The notes under the pieces: generated by a model | Told to the model about the DNA's origin: nothing | The model's input: the letters and a program-made list of their open reading frames with translations, nothing else | Database searches by the model: none | DNA from: BQJU01 sp965229635 | GTDB taxonomy: Bacteria; Bacteroidota; Bacteroidia; Chitinophagales; Saprospiraceae | Direction: 5' to 3' | NCBI GenBank assembly: GCA_965229635.1 | Contig: OZ245894.1 | Span: 8,618,001 to 8,682,000, forward strand | DNA length: 64,000 nt | Position numbers and translations under genes: made by a program | Shown here: positions 42,194-52,155 of the stretch, piece after piece | Layout: each line of letters begins with the position of its first letter | Position numbering within the stretch: position 1 is the first letter of the stretch

Positions 42194-44578
42194 ATGATGC
42201 ATTCGCCAATTAAATTGTCCTTCGTGCTGCTGCTTTGCAGTGTGGTGGGCGTATCGGCACAAACCGGTTATCGAGACTTGAATAAAAACGGTAAGAAAGA
42301 CACGTACGAAGATCCCCAAGTAGCTATCGACGACCGGGTAGCCGATATTTTACCACGCCTTTCACTGGAGGACAAGGCGGGGCTGGTTGTCGGACTGGGC
42401 ATGAACTTGCCCGGTCTGATGCAAGGCCAACGCCCCGATAAAGTAGCGGGAGCCGCAGGAAACACACTTGACTTTCCGGAGTTGGGTATCGCGTCCATGG
42501 TACTGGCCGACGGCCCGGCCGGATTGCGCATTGAGCCTACCCGTGAAGGTAATGATCAGACCTATTACTGCACCGCATTTCCCATCGCAACGCTGGTGGC
42601 TTCTACCTGGGATAGCGAGTTGGCACGTCAAATCGGTGCCGCAATGGGACAAGAGGTGAAGGAATACGGCGTGGATGTTCTTCTGGCACCAGCCATGAAT
42701 ATTCATCGCAATCCGCTGGCGGGACGGAATTTTGAGTACTTTACGGAAGACCCTTACCTCAACGGCCACATTGCCGCCGCTGTAGTCAATGGCATCCAGT
42801 CCAATGGGGTGGGCACTTCCGTGAAACACTTTGCCGCCAACAATCAGGAGACCAATCGCATGATGGTCAATACCATCGTCAGCGAGCGGGCCCTGCGGGA
42901 AATTTACCTGCGTGGCTTTGAATACGTGGTCAAAACCGCTCAGCCCTGGACGATTATGAGTTCCTACAATAAGCTCAACGGCGCTTATACTTCCCAGAAT
43001 GAAGAAATCCTGGAAACCATCCTGCGCGACGAGTGGGGATTTGAAGGGCTGGTGATGACCGACTGGTTTGCAGGTGATGATGCGGTAGCGCAAATGAAGG
43101 CAGGCAATGACTTGCTGATGCCCGGTGTGCCCGAACAGAAAAAAGCCATTCTTGATGCGGTAGCTGGCGGCACGCTGGATGAATCTATTTTGGACCGGAA
43201 TGTGAAGCGTATTCTCACCATTCTGCTGAACACACCTTCTTTCAACGATTATCAATATTCCAACAAACCCGATCTGGCCGCTCACGCCAAACTGGCCCGT
43301 CAGGTCGCTGCGGAGGGCACTATCCTATTGAAGAATCAGGATATTTTGCCACTTACCAACAACAACCTAAAGATTGCCGCCTACGGCAATGGCTCGTACG
43401 AATTTATCGCCGGAGGTACGGGTAGTGGCGATGTCAATGAAGCCTATACGGTTTCACTGGTACAAGGCCTTGAAAACGCCAATGTACCGGTTGATGCCGA
43501 ATTGCAAGCTGTTTACGAAAAATACATTGCTGCAGAAAAGAGCAAACAACCCGAGAAGAAGTTCTTTTTTGAGCTCCTTCCACCGCTGCCAGAGATGCCC
43601 CTGGACAAAACATCTGTTTCAGCTAAAGCAAAACGTTCGGACATTGCCTTTATCACCATTGGCCGTAACTCCGGCGAATTTCAGGACCGCAAACTGGAGG
43701 CTGACTATTACCTCACCGCAGCCGAGCAAGATCTGATCAAAACCGTTTCGGAAGCTTTCCACCAGGAAGGCAAGAAGGTGGTGCTGATCCTCAACATCGG
43801 AAACGTAATCGAAATGGCCAGTTGGCGTGACCAGGTGGATGCCATTGTACTGGCCTGGCAAGGTGGACAGGAGGCCGGCAATGCCCTGGCGGATGTACTG
43901 ACCGGGAAAGTGAATCCTTCCGGAAAACTGGCCACTACATTCCCAATGGATTATGGAGATATTGCTTCCGCAAAAAACTTCCCCGGAAAGGAATTGCCAG
44001 GAGGAAAAGAGGCCTTTATTGGAAATATTTCTCAAGGAAAGCCCTCCGAAGTAATCTATGAAGAAGGCATTTATGTGGGGTACCGCTACTTTAATACGTT
44101 TGGTGTAAAAACCGCCTATCCCTTTGGTTATGGCCTGTCTTATACACAGTTTGATTACGATCAGGTGACGATGAGTAGCGAGAAATTTGAAGATCAATTG
44201 ACCGTTTCCGTTACAGTGACCAACTCGGGCAAACTGGCCGGAAAAGAGGCTGTCCAGGTTTATCTTTCGGCACCAACGGGCACCCTCGACAAGCCCGCGA
44301 CTGAATTGAAAGGATTTGCCAAAACCAACCTGCTGCAACCCGGAGAAAGCCAAACACTGAAAGTGACTTTGGACGCCAAAGACCTGGCTTCCTATCATAC
44401 CGATCAGCAAGCCTGGGTAGCCGATGCCGGAACGTATGTAGTAAAAGTAGGCGCTTCGATTGAAGACATTCGCGGTATGGCCAATTTTACCGTGGCAAAA
44501 GACCTGGTTGTCGAAAAAACGCACCAGGTATTGAGCCCGGACCGCACCATCAATGAAATTTCATCTGTAAAACAATAG
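42194..44578 (+). CDS. Glycoside hydrolase family 3 beta-glycosidase
   Basis: A 794-residue exported enzyme (signal peptide to VSAQ, near residue 22). The first domain is the GH3 TIM barrel, with the KHFAANNQETNR block and the nucleophile Asp290 in GLVMTDWFAGDD. The second is the alpha/beta sandwich, with the likely acid/base region in the VAWQGGQEAGNALADVLTG-like block (in fact LAWQGGQEAG). The third is a fibronectin III-like C-terminal domain (AGKEAVQVYLSAP). The substrate is a beta-glucoside or beta-xyloside; the next genes (GH43, Nudix-type regulator) favour pentose polymers. ATG 42194 and 42197 are equivalent starts. Confidence 0.92.
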   Translation: MMHSPIKLSFVLLLCSVVGVSAQTGYRDLNKNGKKDTYEDPQVAIDDRVADILPRLSLEDKAGLVVGLGMNLPGLMQGQRPDKVAGAAGNTLDFPELGIASMVLADGPAGLRIEPTREGNDQTYYCTAFPIATLVASTWDSELARQIGAAMGQEVKEYGVDVLLAPAMNIHRNPLAGRNFEYFTEDPYLNGHIAAAVVNGIQSNGVGTSVKHFAANNQETNRMMVNTIVSERALREIYLRGFEYVVKTAQPWTIMSSYNKLNGAYTSQNEEILETILRDEWGFEGLVMTDWFAGDDAVAQMKAGNDLLMPGVPEQKKAILDAVAGGTLDESILDRNVKRILTILLNTPSFNDYQYSNKPDLAAHAKLARQVAAEGTILLKNQDILPLTNNNLKIAAYGNGSYEFIAGGTGSGDVNEAYTVSLVQGLENANVPVDAELQAVYEKYIAAEKSKQPEKKFFFELLPPLPEMPLDKTSVSAKAKRSDIAFITIGRNSGEFQDRKLEADYYLTAAEQDLIKTVSEAFHQEGKKVVLILNIGNVIEMASWRDQVDAIVLAWQGGQEAGNALADVLTGKVNPSGKLATTFPMDYGDIASAKNFPGKELPGGKEAFIGNISQGKPSEVIYEEGIYVGYRYFNTFGVKTAYPFGYGLSYTQFDYDQVTMSSEKFEDQLTVSVTVTNSGKLAGKEAVQVYLSAPTGTLDKPATELKGFAKTNLLQPGESQTLKVTLDAKDLASYHTDQQAWVADAGTYVVKVGASIEDIRGMANFTVAKDLVVEKTHQVLSPDRTINEISSVKQ

Positions 44579-44664
44579 TACCCGATCAAAACGAAACGAA
44601 AACCTGTGTAAAAGGAAAGTAAAAAACTCAATTAATTAGTGAGGTACTATTTAAGTTTATGGAT

Positions 44665-44696
44665 GCCGGTTGATTCTTTCGACCGGCTTTTTTTTC
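44665..44696 (+). terminator. Rho-independent terminator after the GH3 gene
   Basis: GCCGGT and ACCGGC arms around an 11-nt loop run into eight T residues, 87 bp after the GH3 stop. Confidence 0.85.
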
Positions 44697-44729
44697 AGAT
44701 AGAAGGCACTTCGAAAGCGCCTTCTATCT
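44697..44729. other. Hairpin over the 3' end of the M43-like gene
   Basis: AGATAGAAGGC and GCCTTCTATCT form a perfect 11-bp stem that includes the stop codon of the minus-strand gene (44724). There is no T-run on the minus strand, so it may stabilise the mRNA end and not end transcription. Confidence 0.5.
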
Positions 44730-46205
44730 CCTCAAAAACCGCTTCGTCGAGATGCCTGCGGGAGTCTCCAGTTGAATAAAGTAGATACCCGCGTCCAAGG
44801 CTGAAACATCTATCTGAATTTCCTTACGGAAATGATCCCCGCTCATCACTACCTGCCCGGCGGCAGAGAGAATCTGGTAATTGGCTTCACGCAAATGATA
44901 CGTCGATACCTTGAGAAAATCGGTAGCTGGATTGGGAAATACGGACCAAAATTCTGGCGTTGAAAGGTCATTTTGCGCAAGCTCCACCCCGGTTTCAAAA
45001 GAGGAATAAGCCGAAGGTGGTTGACACACATCATAGCTGTTGTAGGGCCTCACTCGCCAGAAGTAAGTGGCATCCGGTGTGAGGTTGTTGGCCAATAAGG
45101 AGGTGCCATAAATGACGAGTCCCACATAAAACAGACCAAAATTAGGGGACCGGCTGATCTCCAGTAGATAGGCTTCGGCATTTTCCACCGGCGTCCAGCT
45201 AAATTCCACCATTGTACCTCCCAGCGTTTCGCCATTTAATGGCGTCAGTAATTCAGGTGTGCCAACAATCGGATCGGTAATTCCGGAAGGAGAAACCTGC
45301 AAGTATGCCCGATCGGGAGTGTCGAGGTCGGCGTTCATCACCTGGCTTTGCATGGGCGAAAAGTAATAATCATCGCGGTTACAATCAAAGTAAAAGCTCA
45401 TAATCAACTCCTCATCCGGATCAACGGGATCGCCGTTGGCATCGGTTACATTGCCTACGTAGCGGCAATCGGCAAAAGGCTGGATAAACCAATAATCTGC
45501 CGGAGTGTCGCACAGAAAGTCTCCGGCTGTCTCACAATTGCTTTGATCTACCAATTCCACCGGATTTCCATTGGGCGTTGTGGCCGGGGCCTGCTGGCCG
45601 TACTCACTTTCATTATAAGGGCCCGGCCAACCCTGGAAGGTATGCAAAAGGCTAAAAAAGTGCCCCATTTGATGGGAAAGCATGACTCCTTCACCATCAA
45701 TATAATTCTGGTTGACCAGGATCCAATCCTCGAGTGTAACATAAGTAGATGGAATGAAAAAGCTCGGGCCAAGCTCCTTGATGATAAATACATTAATGGC
45801 ATTGGGATCTTCTTCCGACTGCATGATCGCATCACCCAACTCATCGGGATATCCCGCATATTCGAAGAGGTCATCCGCATCAATAAAGTTAAGCTCATCC
45901 TTGAGGAAAAACTGGATATCATGATCCAGAAAATCCTGATTGAGCCGACAAAGCTGGTCCAGCACATCAGTCACCTCTACCCTGCCGGTGCCCCCATCAT
46001 TGGCCACCAGATGAAATTGTATCGGCACAAAACGGGTATCGCGGTAAGTTGGAGCATCAACATCCAGGTTGGCCAGGTTATTTTGCAGGCGTTGTGTCAT
46101 CAACGATTGCTGCCAGCCTGGCCAGCAAAGATGGGTTTGCGCAAAGCACATAGAAGTAATAAAGAGGCAACTCAGCAATAGAGATAATTTCATGATCGAA
46201 CGCAT
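44724..46205 (-). CDS. M43-like zinc metalloprotease homologue with T9SS sorting domain, active-site Glu replaced
   Basis: A 493-residue exported protein (signal peptide to FAQ, near residue 23). The N-terminal domain resembles pappalysin/M43 proteases of Bacteroidetes, including FVPIQFHLVANDGG and a later CDTPAD block. The zinc motif reads HQMGHFFSLLH (His178, Gln179, His182): the catalytic Glu of HExxH is Gln, coded CAA, so hydrolysis is probably lost. A fibronectin III-like domain follows (about 325-410) and then a T9SS type A domain (FPNPATDFLKVST to ISTKRFLRR). It is likely a surface binding protein derived from a protease. Confidence 0.83.
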   Translation of the reverse strand: MRSIMKLSLLLSCLFITSMCFAQTHLCWPGWQQSLMTQRLQNNLANLDVDAPTYRDTRFVPIQFHLVANDGGTGRVEVTDVLDQLCRLNQDFLDHDIQFFLKDELNFIDADDLFEYAGYPDELGDAIMQSEEDPNAINVFIIKELGPSFFIPSTYVTLEDWILVNQNYIDGEGVMLSHQMGHFFSLLHTFQGWPGPYNESEYGQQAPATTPNGNPVELVDQSNCETAGDFLCDTPADYWFIQPFADCRYVGNVTDANGDPVDPDEELIMSFYFDCNRDDYYFSPMQSQVMNADLDTPDRAYLQVSPSGITDPIVGTPELLTPLNGETLGGTMVEFSWTPVENAEAYLLEISRSPNFGLFYVGLVIYGTSLLANNLTPDATYFWRVRPYNSYDVCQPPSAYSSFETGVELAQNDLSTPEFWSVFPNPATDFLKVSTYHLREANYQILSAAGQVVMSGDHFRKEIQIDVSALDAGIYFIQLETPAGISTKRFLRR

Positions 46206-46254
46206 TAGATTAGGACCACATTGATTAGTCCCTAATTTAACAAATTCGTCATAC

Positions 46255-48489
46255 TTACTTTAGCAACCAACGCATCAAAATGGGAATTAGCAATAAATCG
46301 CTAACCAAAGCGCTGATCAATGTGGTACTGATCAACAACCCGATCGTCACACTTGGCGGGTGGATAGAAAACAGCATCACCATAAATCCGAAAAAGAGAA
46401 TGATCGTGGTCAGACAAATGGCCTTGCCCGTTTCCAAAAAGGTGATTTGGATGGCTTCTTCCAGTTCTTTTCCTTTATTCCTCACCAGTTTGAATTTACT
46501 CAAAAAGTGAATGGTATCATCCACGGCAATGCCGAAAATAATGGCAAATACAATAGCCACTCCGGCTTCCAGTTCGATACCCAGGAAACCCAGTAAGGCG
46601 CCGGCCAGGAGTAGTGGCACCAGATTGGGAATCAGGGCGATGATCAACATGCGTATATTACGAAACAGGATCGCCATCAGCACACTGACGATGAGAATGG
46701 CCATGCCCAGGCCCTGTAATAAGCTGCGGCGCACGTATTCCGCATTTTTATCGATGATGAGGCCGGTACCGGTACGTTGCACTTTGACAATATTGGAATC
46801 CATATTTTCCGCGATCCAATCATCGATGCGGTTGCCCATTTGTTTGAGGGTATCCGCTCCCAGGTCCTGTACGCGGGAGGTAATGCGGGCCTTTTTGCGG
46901 TCTTTGCTCACCAGGATATTGACGCCCATTTTGGGAATCTGGTCAGCCATCTTTTTGTACTGCTCAAACCTGGCCTTGCTTTCCGGAAGGCGGTAGGCCT
47001 CCGGGCGGTTGCTGCCCATCATCTGGTTGATGCTTTTGTACACGGCAGTGATGGAACCAATGCCCTGAAAAGCCCGAATTCCACGCAAGTGGTCTTCCAG
47101 GGTGTCGATCTGGTGTAGCACTTCAAAGTCATCGGCCTCGTAGCCTTCCTGGGTGTAGATGGCAAATTCTACCGGGCGGAAGCCGGTGAGTTGTTTTTCA
47201 AAAAACCGGAAATCCTCCGTGATCTTTTTGCCGGTTGGCATATTGTTGATGATGTTGTAATTGGTATTGATGCGGGAAATGCCAATGCCAAAAATGATCA
47301 AGGTCAGAATAGATCCAACAACGATGCTTCTGCGCTGGTGCAGGGTAAAGAAATAGGCCTTGTTCATGGCATTGTGCCAAAAGGCGTGACCTCTTCCCAG
47401 CTTGATGATCTGATCGGCCCGAAAGAAGGACAACAGAGCAGTGGTAAAAAATATCACCGTGACGTAAGCCACCATCACGCCAAGAGCCGCATTCAGGCCA
47501 AAATCGCGAATGGGTAAGATGCGACTGGTGATCAGGGAGCTAAAGCCAATAGCGGTAGTGATGGAAGTAAGCAAGGTGGCCAGCCCGATTTCCTTGATGG
47601 TAATCCAGATGGCCTCGTTCTTTTCCTTGCCGCGTTGCAGTTCGTCAATGTATTTCGACATGATGTGAATCACATCCGAGGTCCCCACAATGATCATCAG
47701 CACCGGATACAGCGCCGACATCGCATTCATTTCGCGACCCAGCGCCGCCAGTAATCCAAGAAAGAGCAACATACCCAGACCAATGGAGGCCAGGGCAACA
47801 AAGATGCCGATGGGTCGGCGAAAAATGAAAAACATGATCAGCGCCACCAAAATGGCCGAGACCGTTGCCGAGACCGTAATCTCTCTGATTTGCATCGACA
47901 CCAGTTCGGTTTGAAAGTAGGGACGCCCCAGGTAGTGGTATTCTTCAAAATCGTATTCACTCATCAACTCATCCAGGGCACGCATGTGTTCCCGAGCCTG
48001 TTCCAGCTGGATGCTGTTGATGGTTTTCATAAAAATGACCAGGGTTTTGGCATCTTTCGAGATCAGGTTTTGCGCAAAGCGTTCATCATTCAACAAGCGT
48101 TCTCGGTCGTCCGGGTAGCGTTCCGGATCGTCGATGTGAATGGCGGGGATGGTGGTGATGCCAAAGGGCGTTTTTATGGGGTAGGAAAACATGGTCAGCG
48201 ACTGACTTTCCATCACATGGGGCAGATTACGGCTGCGCAGCGAAAGGTCGTGAAACTGTTCCAGAAATGGCTGATGAAATACGCCACTATCGCGCCTTAC
48301 GGCAATGAGCATGTAATTGTCGTCGGTTTCAAATTCCTTGATAAAATCGCGAAAAAACTCCAGGTCTTCATCGCCGGTGGGGAAGAATTGCTCAAAATCA
48401 AAGGAGAAGCGCAGGTTAAAAATGCTAAACCCGCTTAGTACAGCCAGGGCAATAAACAGCGCGATTATTGGTTTCCGGTAGCGTATCAT
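46255..48489 (-). CDS. RND/MMPL-family transporter
   Basis: A 744-residue membrane protein with two repeats, each one helix, a large periplasmic loop, and five more helices (segments near residues 10-27, 200-330 and 390, then 600-735). Motifs include FPTGDEDLEFFRDF in the first loop, GTSDVIHIMSKYIDEL in the sterol-sensing-like part, and GIAVDDTIHFLSKF in the second half, with Asp residues likely used for proton relay. MMPL/RND exporters of this form move lipids, hopanoids or drugs. ATG at 48489 is preferred over that at 48525, which adds 12 residues before the first helix. Confidence 0.88.
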   Translation of the reverse strand: MIRYRKPIIALFIALAVLSGFSIFNLRFSFDFEQFFPTGDEDLEFFRDFIKEFETDDNYMLIAVRRDSGVFHQPFLEQFHDLSLRSRNLPHVMESQSLTMFSYPIKTPFGITTIPAIHIDDPERYPDDRERLLNDERFAQNLISKDAKTLVIFMKTINSIQLEQAREHMRALDELMSEYDFEEYHYLGRPYFQTELVSMQIREITVSATVSAILVALIMFFIFRRPIGIFVALASIGLGMLLFLGLLAALGREMNAMSALYPVLMIIVGTSDVIHIMSKYIDELQRGKEKNEAIWITIKEIGLATLLTSITTAIGFSSLITSRILPIRDFGLNAALGVMVAYVTVIFFTTALLSFFRADQIIKLGRGHAFWHNAMNKAYFFTLHQRRSIVVGSILTLIIFGIGISRINTNYNIINNMPTGKKITEDFRFFEKQLTGFRPVEFAIYTQEGYEADDFEVLHQIDTLEDHLRGIRAFQGIGSITAVYKSINQMMGSNRPEAYRLPESKARFEQYKKMADQIPKMGVNILVSKDRKKARITSRVQDLGADTLKQMGNRIDDWIAENMDSNIVKVQRTGTGLIIDKNAEYVRRSLLQGLGMAILIVSVLMAILFRNIRMLIIALIPNLVPLLLAGALLGFLGIELEAGVAIVFAIIFGIAVDDTIHFLSKFKLVRNKGKELEEAIQITFLETGKAICLTTIILFFGFMVMLFSIHPPSVTIGLLISTTLISALVSDLLLIPILMRWLLK

Positions 48490-48560
48490 CTGTGTCCGTG
48501 TTTTGGATATCAACAAAGAAACCAAAAACCGACCTTTAAGTTTGTGTAAATGGATAAAGA

Positions 48561-48591
48561 TTGTTGGACCGGAGAGAATTTCCTAATTTCA
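48561..48591 (+). promoter_or_regulatory. Candidate promoter of the DUF1963 gene
   Basis: TTG, 20 bp, TAATTTCA. The implied transcription start is at or beside the ATG (48596), so the mRNA may be almost leaderless. Confidence 0.4.
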
Positions 48592-48595
48592 CGCC

Positions 48596-49387
48596 ATGGA
48601 GGAAAACGTATATTATATCCCGGAAGAATTGCTGCCTTATAAAGACCAATTGCTCGACACCCGGCAGCCCTTTATTGAGATTATTCCCGACGAAGCGGCA
48701 CCGGAAAAGCCGTGGCAGAGTTGTTTTGGCGGACAGCCCTATTTGCCGAAAGGCACCGAATTTCCAAAAGATGCCGAAGGACGCCATTTGTTCTTTTTGG
48801 CACAGATCAATTTTGCCGAAGTGCCCGAATTAGCCCCCTTTCCTACCCAGGGCATATTGCAATTTTATATTGCCGATGACGAATTATTTGGGCTCAACCT
48901 CGACGATCCAACCCAGCAAAATCATTTTCGCGTGCTCTACTTCCCGGAGGTGGTTGAGGATGAAAGCAAGCTACAATCTGACTTTTCCTTCCTTCCGGAA
49001 TACGGTGACCTACCCGTCTATCCCGGCACCTCCTTCGCTATGACCTTCGAAATATTGCGCGAAGTGGTGCCCGTTTCTGATTATCATTTTTTCCAACATT
49101 TCCCCGAGAATTTCTTTGAGCAGTTTGGAGAAAAGCGTTGGGAAATTCAGGGCTTGTATCAGGATGAAGTAACGGCTGAGGGGCACAAAATTGGTGGGTA
49201 TGCACACTTTGCCCAGGAAGATTTCCGTAATCCGGAGAATCCACTACTGTTACTTTTCCAGATGGACACCGATGTGGAGATGGAATGCATGTGGGGCGAT
49301 ATGGGAACCGCCAACTTCTTCATTAGCGAAGCGGATTTGAAAAACAGGGATTTTAGCAAAGTACACTATCTCTGGAGCGCGCATTAA
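48596..49387 (+). CDS. DUF1963 (YwqG-like) protein
   Basis: A 263-residue cytosolic protein with the DUF1963 pattern: CFGGQPYLPKGTEFPKDAEG, then LFFLAQINFAEVPELAPFPT and GILQFYIADDELFGLNLDD, and near the end IGGYAHFAQEDFR with LLFQMDTDVEMECMWGDMG and NFFISEADL. The family includes Bacillus YwqG, often found near toxin or immunity genes, but its biochemical function is not established. It ends 4 bp before the next start, so the two genes are probably co-transcribed. Confidence 0.88.
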   Translation: MEENVYYIPEELLPYKDQLLDTRQPFIEIIPDEAAPEKPWQSCFGGQPYLPKGTEFPKDAEGRHLFFLAQINFAEVPELAPFPTQGILQFYIADDELFGLNLDDPTQQNHFRVLYFPEVVEDESKLQSDFSFLPEYGDLPVYPGTSFAMTFEILREVVPVSDYHFFQHFPENFFEQFGEKRWEIQGLYQDEVTAEGHKIGGYAHFAQEDFRNPENPLLLLFQMDTDVEMECMWGDMGTANFFISEADLKNRDFSKVHYLWSAH

Positions 49388-49390
49388 TTG

Positions 49391-50542
49391 ATGATGTGCC
49401 GTCAATTCGACCTGATCGTGGTAGGCGCCGGACCGGCCGGTAGTACGCTGGTGGCCTTACTGAAAAACTCCGGTCTTTCCATTGCCGTCATTGACAAGTC
49501 CACCTTCCCGCGCGACAAGGTTTGCGGCGATGCCATTCCCGGAAGGGCCGTGCGTATTTTGGAGCGCATTTCCCCGGAAACGAAGCAGCGTTTTGCACAA
49601 TTTCAGGAGAAAAGACGGTCAAAAGGGGGCACTGCTATTTCCCCGCAAGGGCATCAATTGTCTCTGTATTTTAAAACCCGGGGTTACATTTCCCGCCGTC
49701 AGGACTTTGACCATTTCCTCTATCAGGAGGCCCGGCGCAATGAAAAGGCGACCTTTTTCACTGGGGTGAAAATAGACAGCATTGTCGTGAAAGAGGGTGG
49801 TGTTGAGGTGTGGATTAAAGGACAAACGGCGCCCCTTTCCGCCTCGATGATCGTAGGATGTGATGGAGCCAATTCCGTGGTTGCACGTCAGCTTACTCAA
49901 AGGGAAGTGGAACCCGAGCACCATTGCGGCGCGGTGCGTGCCTATTGCAGTGGGGTCAAACTGGAAGACGACCATATGATGGAATTTCATTTTCTTAAAG
50001 GCTACCTGCCCGGCTATTTCTGGATATTTCCACTAGAGGGTGATTTATACAATGTAGGTTTTGGTATGCTGAGCGCCGATATTTCCAAAAACAAGATCAA
50101 CCTTCGGGAGAGCTTAAAGGAAATCATCCATACCTCACCAAAGGTGAAGGCGGCTTTCGCCAATGCGACGCTGGTGAGCGACATTCAGGGGTTTGGCTTG
50201 CCATTGGGCTCCAGGAAGCGATCCATTTCCGGCTCGCGATTTCTACTTTGCGGTGATGCGGCTTCGCTGATTGATCCGGCTACGGGTGAGGGGATCGGCA
50301 ATGCCTTGCTGAGTGCGGAATTGGCGGCAATACAGTGTCGAAAATGTTTCGATGAAAATCGATTTGATGCGGCTTTTCTGAAGGTTTACGAAGAGCAAGT
50401 GTACGCAAAACTTTGGCGGGAATTGAACACTAAGTACCAGATACAGCGTTTTTTTAAAGACCGCAGTTGGTTGCTGGACTGGTCGATTCGGCTGGCGACC
50501 GATAATCCACTGCTGCGCAAAGTGATTAGTAAGATATTTTAA
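49391..50542 (+). CDS. Geranylgeranyl reductase-like FAD-dependent oxidoreductase
   Basis: A 383-residue flavoprotein. The FAD motif is DLIVVGAGPAGSTLVALL (residues 7-24), followed by the family's D-K-x-x-FPRDKVCGDAIPG block with the conserved Cys. Later come VGCDGANSVVARQL, the second FAD site, and LLCGDAASLIDPATGEGIGN. The branch includes geranylgeranyl reductases and related oxidoreductases that reduce isoprenoid double bonds or act on menaquinone-like lipids. The exact substrate is unknown. ATG 49391 or 49394 are possible starts. Confidence 0.86.
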   Translation: MMCRQFDLIVVGAGPAGSTLVALLKNSGLSIAVIDKSTFPRDKVCGDAIPGRAVRILERISPETKQRFAQFQEKRRSKGGTAISPQGHQLSLYFKTRGYISRRQDFDHFLYQEARRNEKATFFTGVKIDSIVVKEGGVEVWIKGQTAPLSASMIVGCDGANSVVARQLTQREVEPEHHCGAVRAYCSGVKLEDDHMMEFHFLKGYLPGYFWIFPLEGDLYNVGFGMLSADISKNKINLRESLKEIIHTSPKVKAAFANATLVSDIQGFGLPLGSRKRSISGSRFLLCGDAASLIDPATGEGIGNALLSAELAAIQCRKCFDENRFDAAFLKVYEEQVYAKLWRELNTKYQIQRFFKDRSWLLDWSIRLATDNPLLRKVISKIF

Positions 50543-50830
50543 AACGCTTGCATCATGACAGCTACATTTCGACCTTACCAAACCAAAGATCACGCCATCC
50601 TTTCACAGTACATTTTTAATCTATATCTTGAAGACGCGAAAGGTCAGCGGATGACGCAACGCAAGATCGATCTGACCATTGAAACCCTGACGACCCGACC
50701 TGATCTGGGGCGGTTTGTCCTCTTTGATTACCTTACGGAAACAGTAGGGTACGCGCTTTTGATCAATTACTGGAGTAATGAATACGGTGGAATGATCACA
50801 CACCTGGATGAGCTTTATGTGCATCCTAAG

Positions 50831-52155
50831 GGGTCAGCGAAAAATAACCTCCCCATATTAATACTAAGGTAAGGCCCAATAATTCCACTGAGGTAATATC
50901 TGATCGTGAACAATTGGATAGTTTTGTAGAAAGTTTTTTGTTGCCTTAATTCCAGTTTGATATTCCTTTTTCATTTGTCTAACAAATACCTTTAAGCCTT
51001 GCTTTGTTTTAGCCCTGGATTTGATCAAATGACAAACGGTCTTTACGCAATCCAACATGACTCCGGCTAATGCTCTGGTAATATGAGGGAATAGTTTATG
51101 GTCGCAAGGGTTGTACTTTGAACAATAACTTGGATAGTGAGCCACTCTGATTTGGAGGTTGGTATATTGGGCGACCCATTGTATCATTTCTTTAAACCGA
51201 TAGGTTCGACACCCATTACTCCCCCCCGAATCACAAAGGATGAGCATTTGGGTAGCCTGGGGATACCTTTTACAGGCGTAGTACTTGATATAATCCAATA
51301 AGCAATTAACCGCAAAATCAGGGGTATCAGCTGATTGACCTAGAAACATATAGCCTTCATTGAGTTGAATATCGTAAATGCCAAAAGGAGTTATCTTTCC
51401 AGTAGCCATGCTTGTGAAATCATGATCATTACATATTTGTGCCTCCTTACAATACACCTTTCCCTGGCGGTACAATTGGCCTAGTTGCTCCTTTTTTTTG
51501 CTATCCATCGAGATGAGAATTTGTCCCCTCTGCCTATATTGACTCACCAGTTGGTCAATATATTCGAATTGCTCATTGCGCCCTTGTACTTGTTTAAAAG
51601 TACCCGTCTTTGCCATTTTACGTTGGCTTAGCCCAAGGCTGGCAAGCAACTTATCCACATAATAAAGACTTGTATTTAAACCGCTTTGTTGTAGCTTTTT
51701 AAGTAACTCCGGCCTGCTCAAATACGTAAACTGAATTTGTGCATTCATTGGATTACCGGCACGGTGATTTTCAACGATCTTTTCAAATTTTTCGATTAGG
51801 ATCGGGTTTTGTTCCGGTTTATCCGCTTTTCGTCCGCCTCCTTTTCTACGGATCTGTCCTGGTCCGCAAAAGTCGTTTTTTTTAGCTCTTCGATCCCTGA
51901 CCGTATCGTTTTACGGTCAATGCCAAATAGGGTGCTGATATATTCTATGCCCCCATGTTCCAATTTGAAGGCTTCTACTGAGGCATAATGTCGTTTATCT
52001 TTTTCCGATAAGTTATTGAACAACCGCTTCATCAATATCTCGGTCGATTCACTGTATGGATATTTATTCATATTTCCATTTTTGGAGATATTCCAAAGTT
52101 AATCCTATCTTTATTCAGATCAAATCATTTTGGGTAAGTTATTTTTCGCTGACCC
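50831..52155 (-). mobile_element. ISAzo13-like insertion sequence, complete
   Basis: 1325 bp with perfect 18-bp terminal inverted repeats (GGGTCAGCGAAAAATAAC at 50831-50848 and its complement at 52138-52155). It is flanked by the 5-bp direct repeat CTAAG at 50826-50830 and 52156-52160. One transposase is coded on the minus strand in two frames. Since TIRs and target repeat are unchanged, the insertion looks recent. Confidence 0.93.
50864..52071 (-). CDS. ISAzo13 family transposase, two frames joined by a likely -1 shift
   Basis: The first frame (52071-51796, 91 residues) holds the helical N-terminus (FNNLSEKDKRHYASVEAFKL, GIEYISTLFGIDRKTIRSGI). The second frame is open from the shift site to 50864 and holds the DDE-type core: LISMDSKKKE, LILCDSGGSNG and SKYNPCDHKLFPHI. 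In the last motif Asp stands where relatives usually have Glu. At 51876-51883 the coding strand has eight A residues (CTA-AAA-AAA-ACG), and a -1 shift there joins the frames into about 402 residues with the family's usual RRKGGGRKADKPE block. Either programmed shifting or a single mutation would explain it. Confidence 0.85.

Noticed and set aside
42362..43285. A 307-codon open frame antisense to the GH3 gene
   Set aside because: It is a shadow of the GH3 catalytic domain, with no start context or motif.
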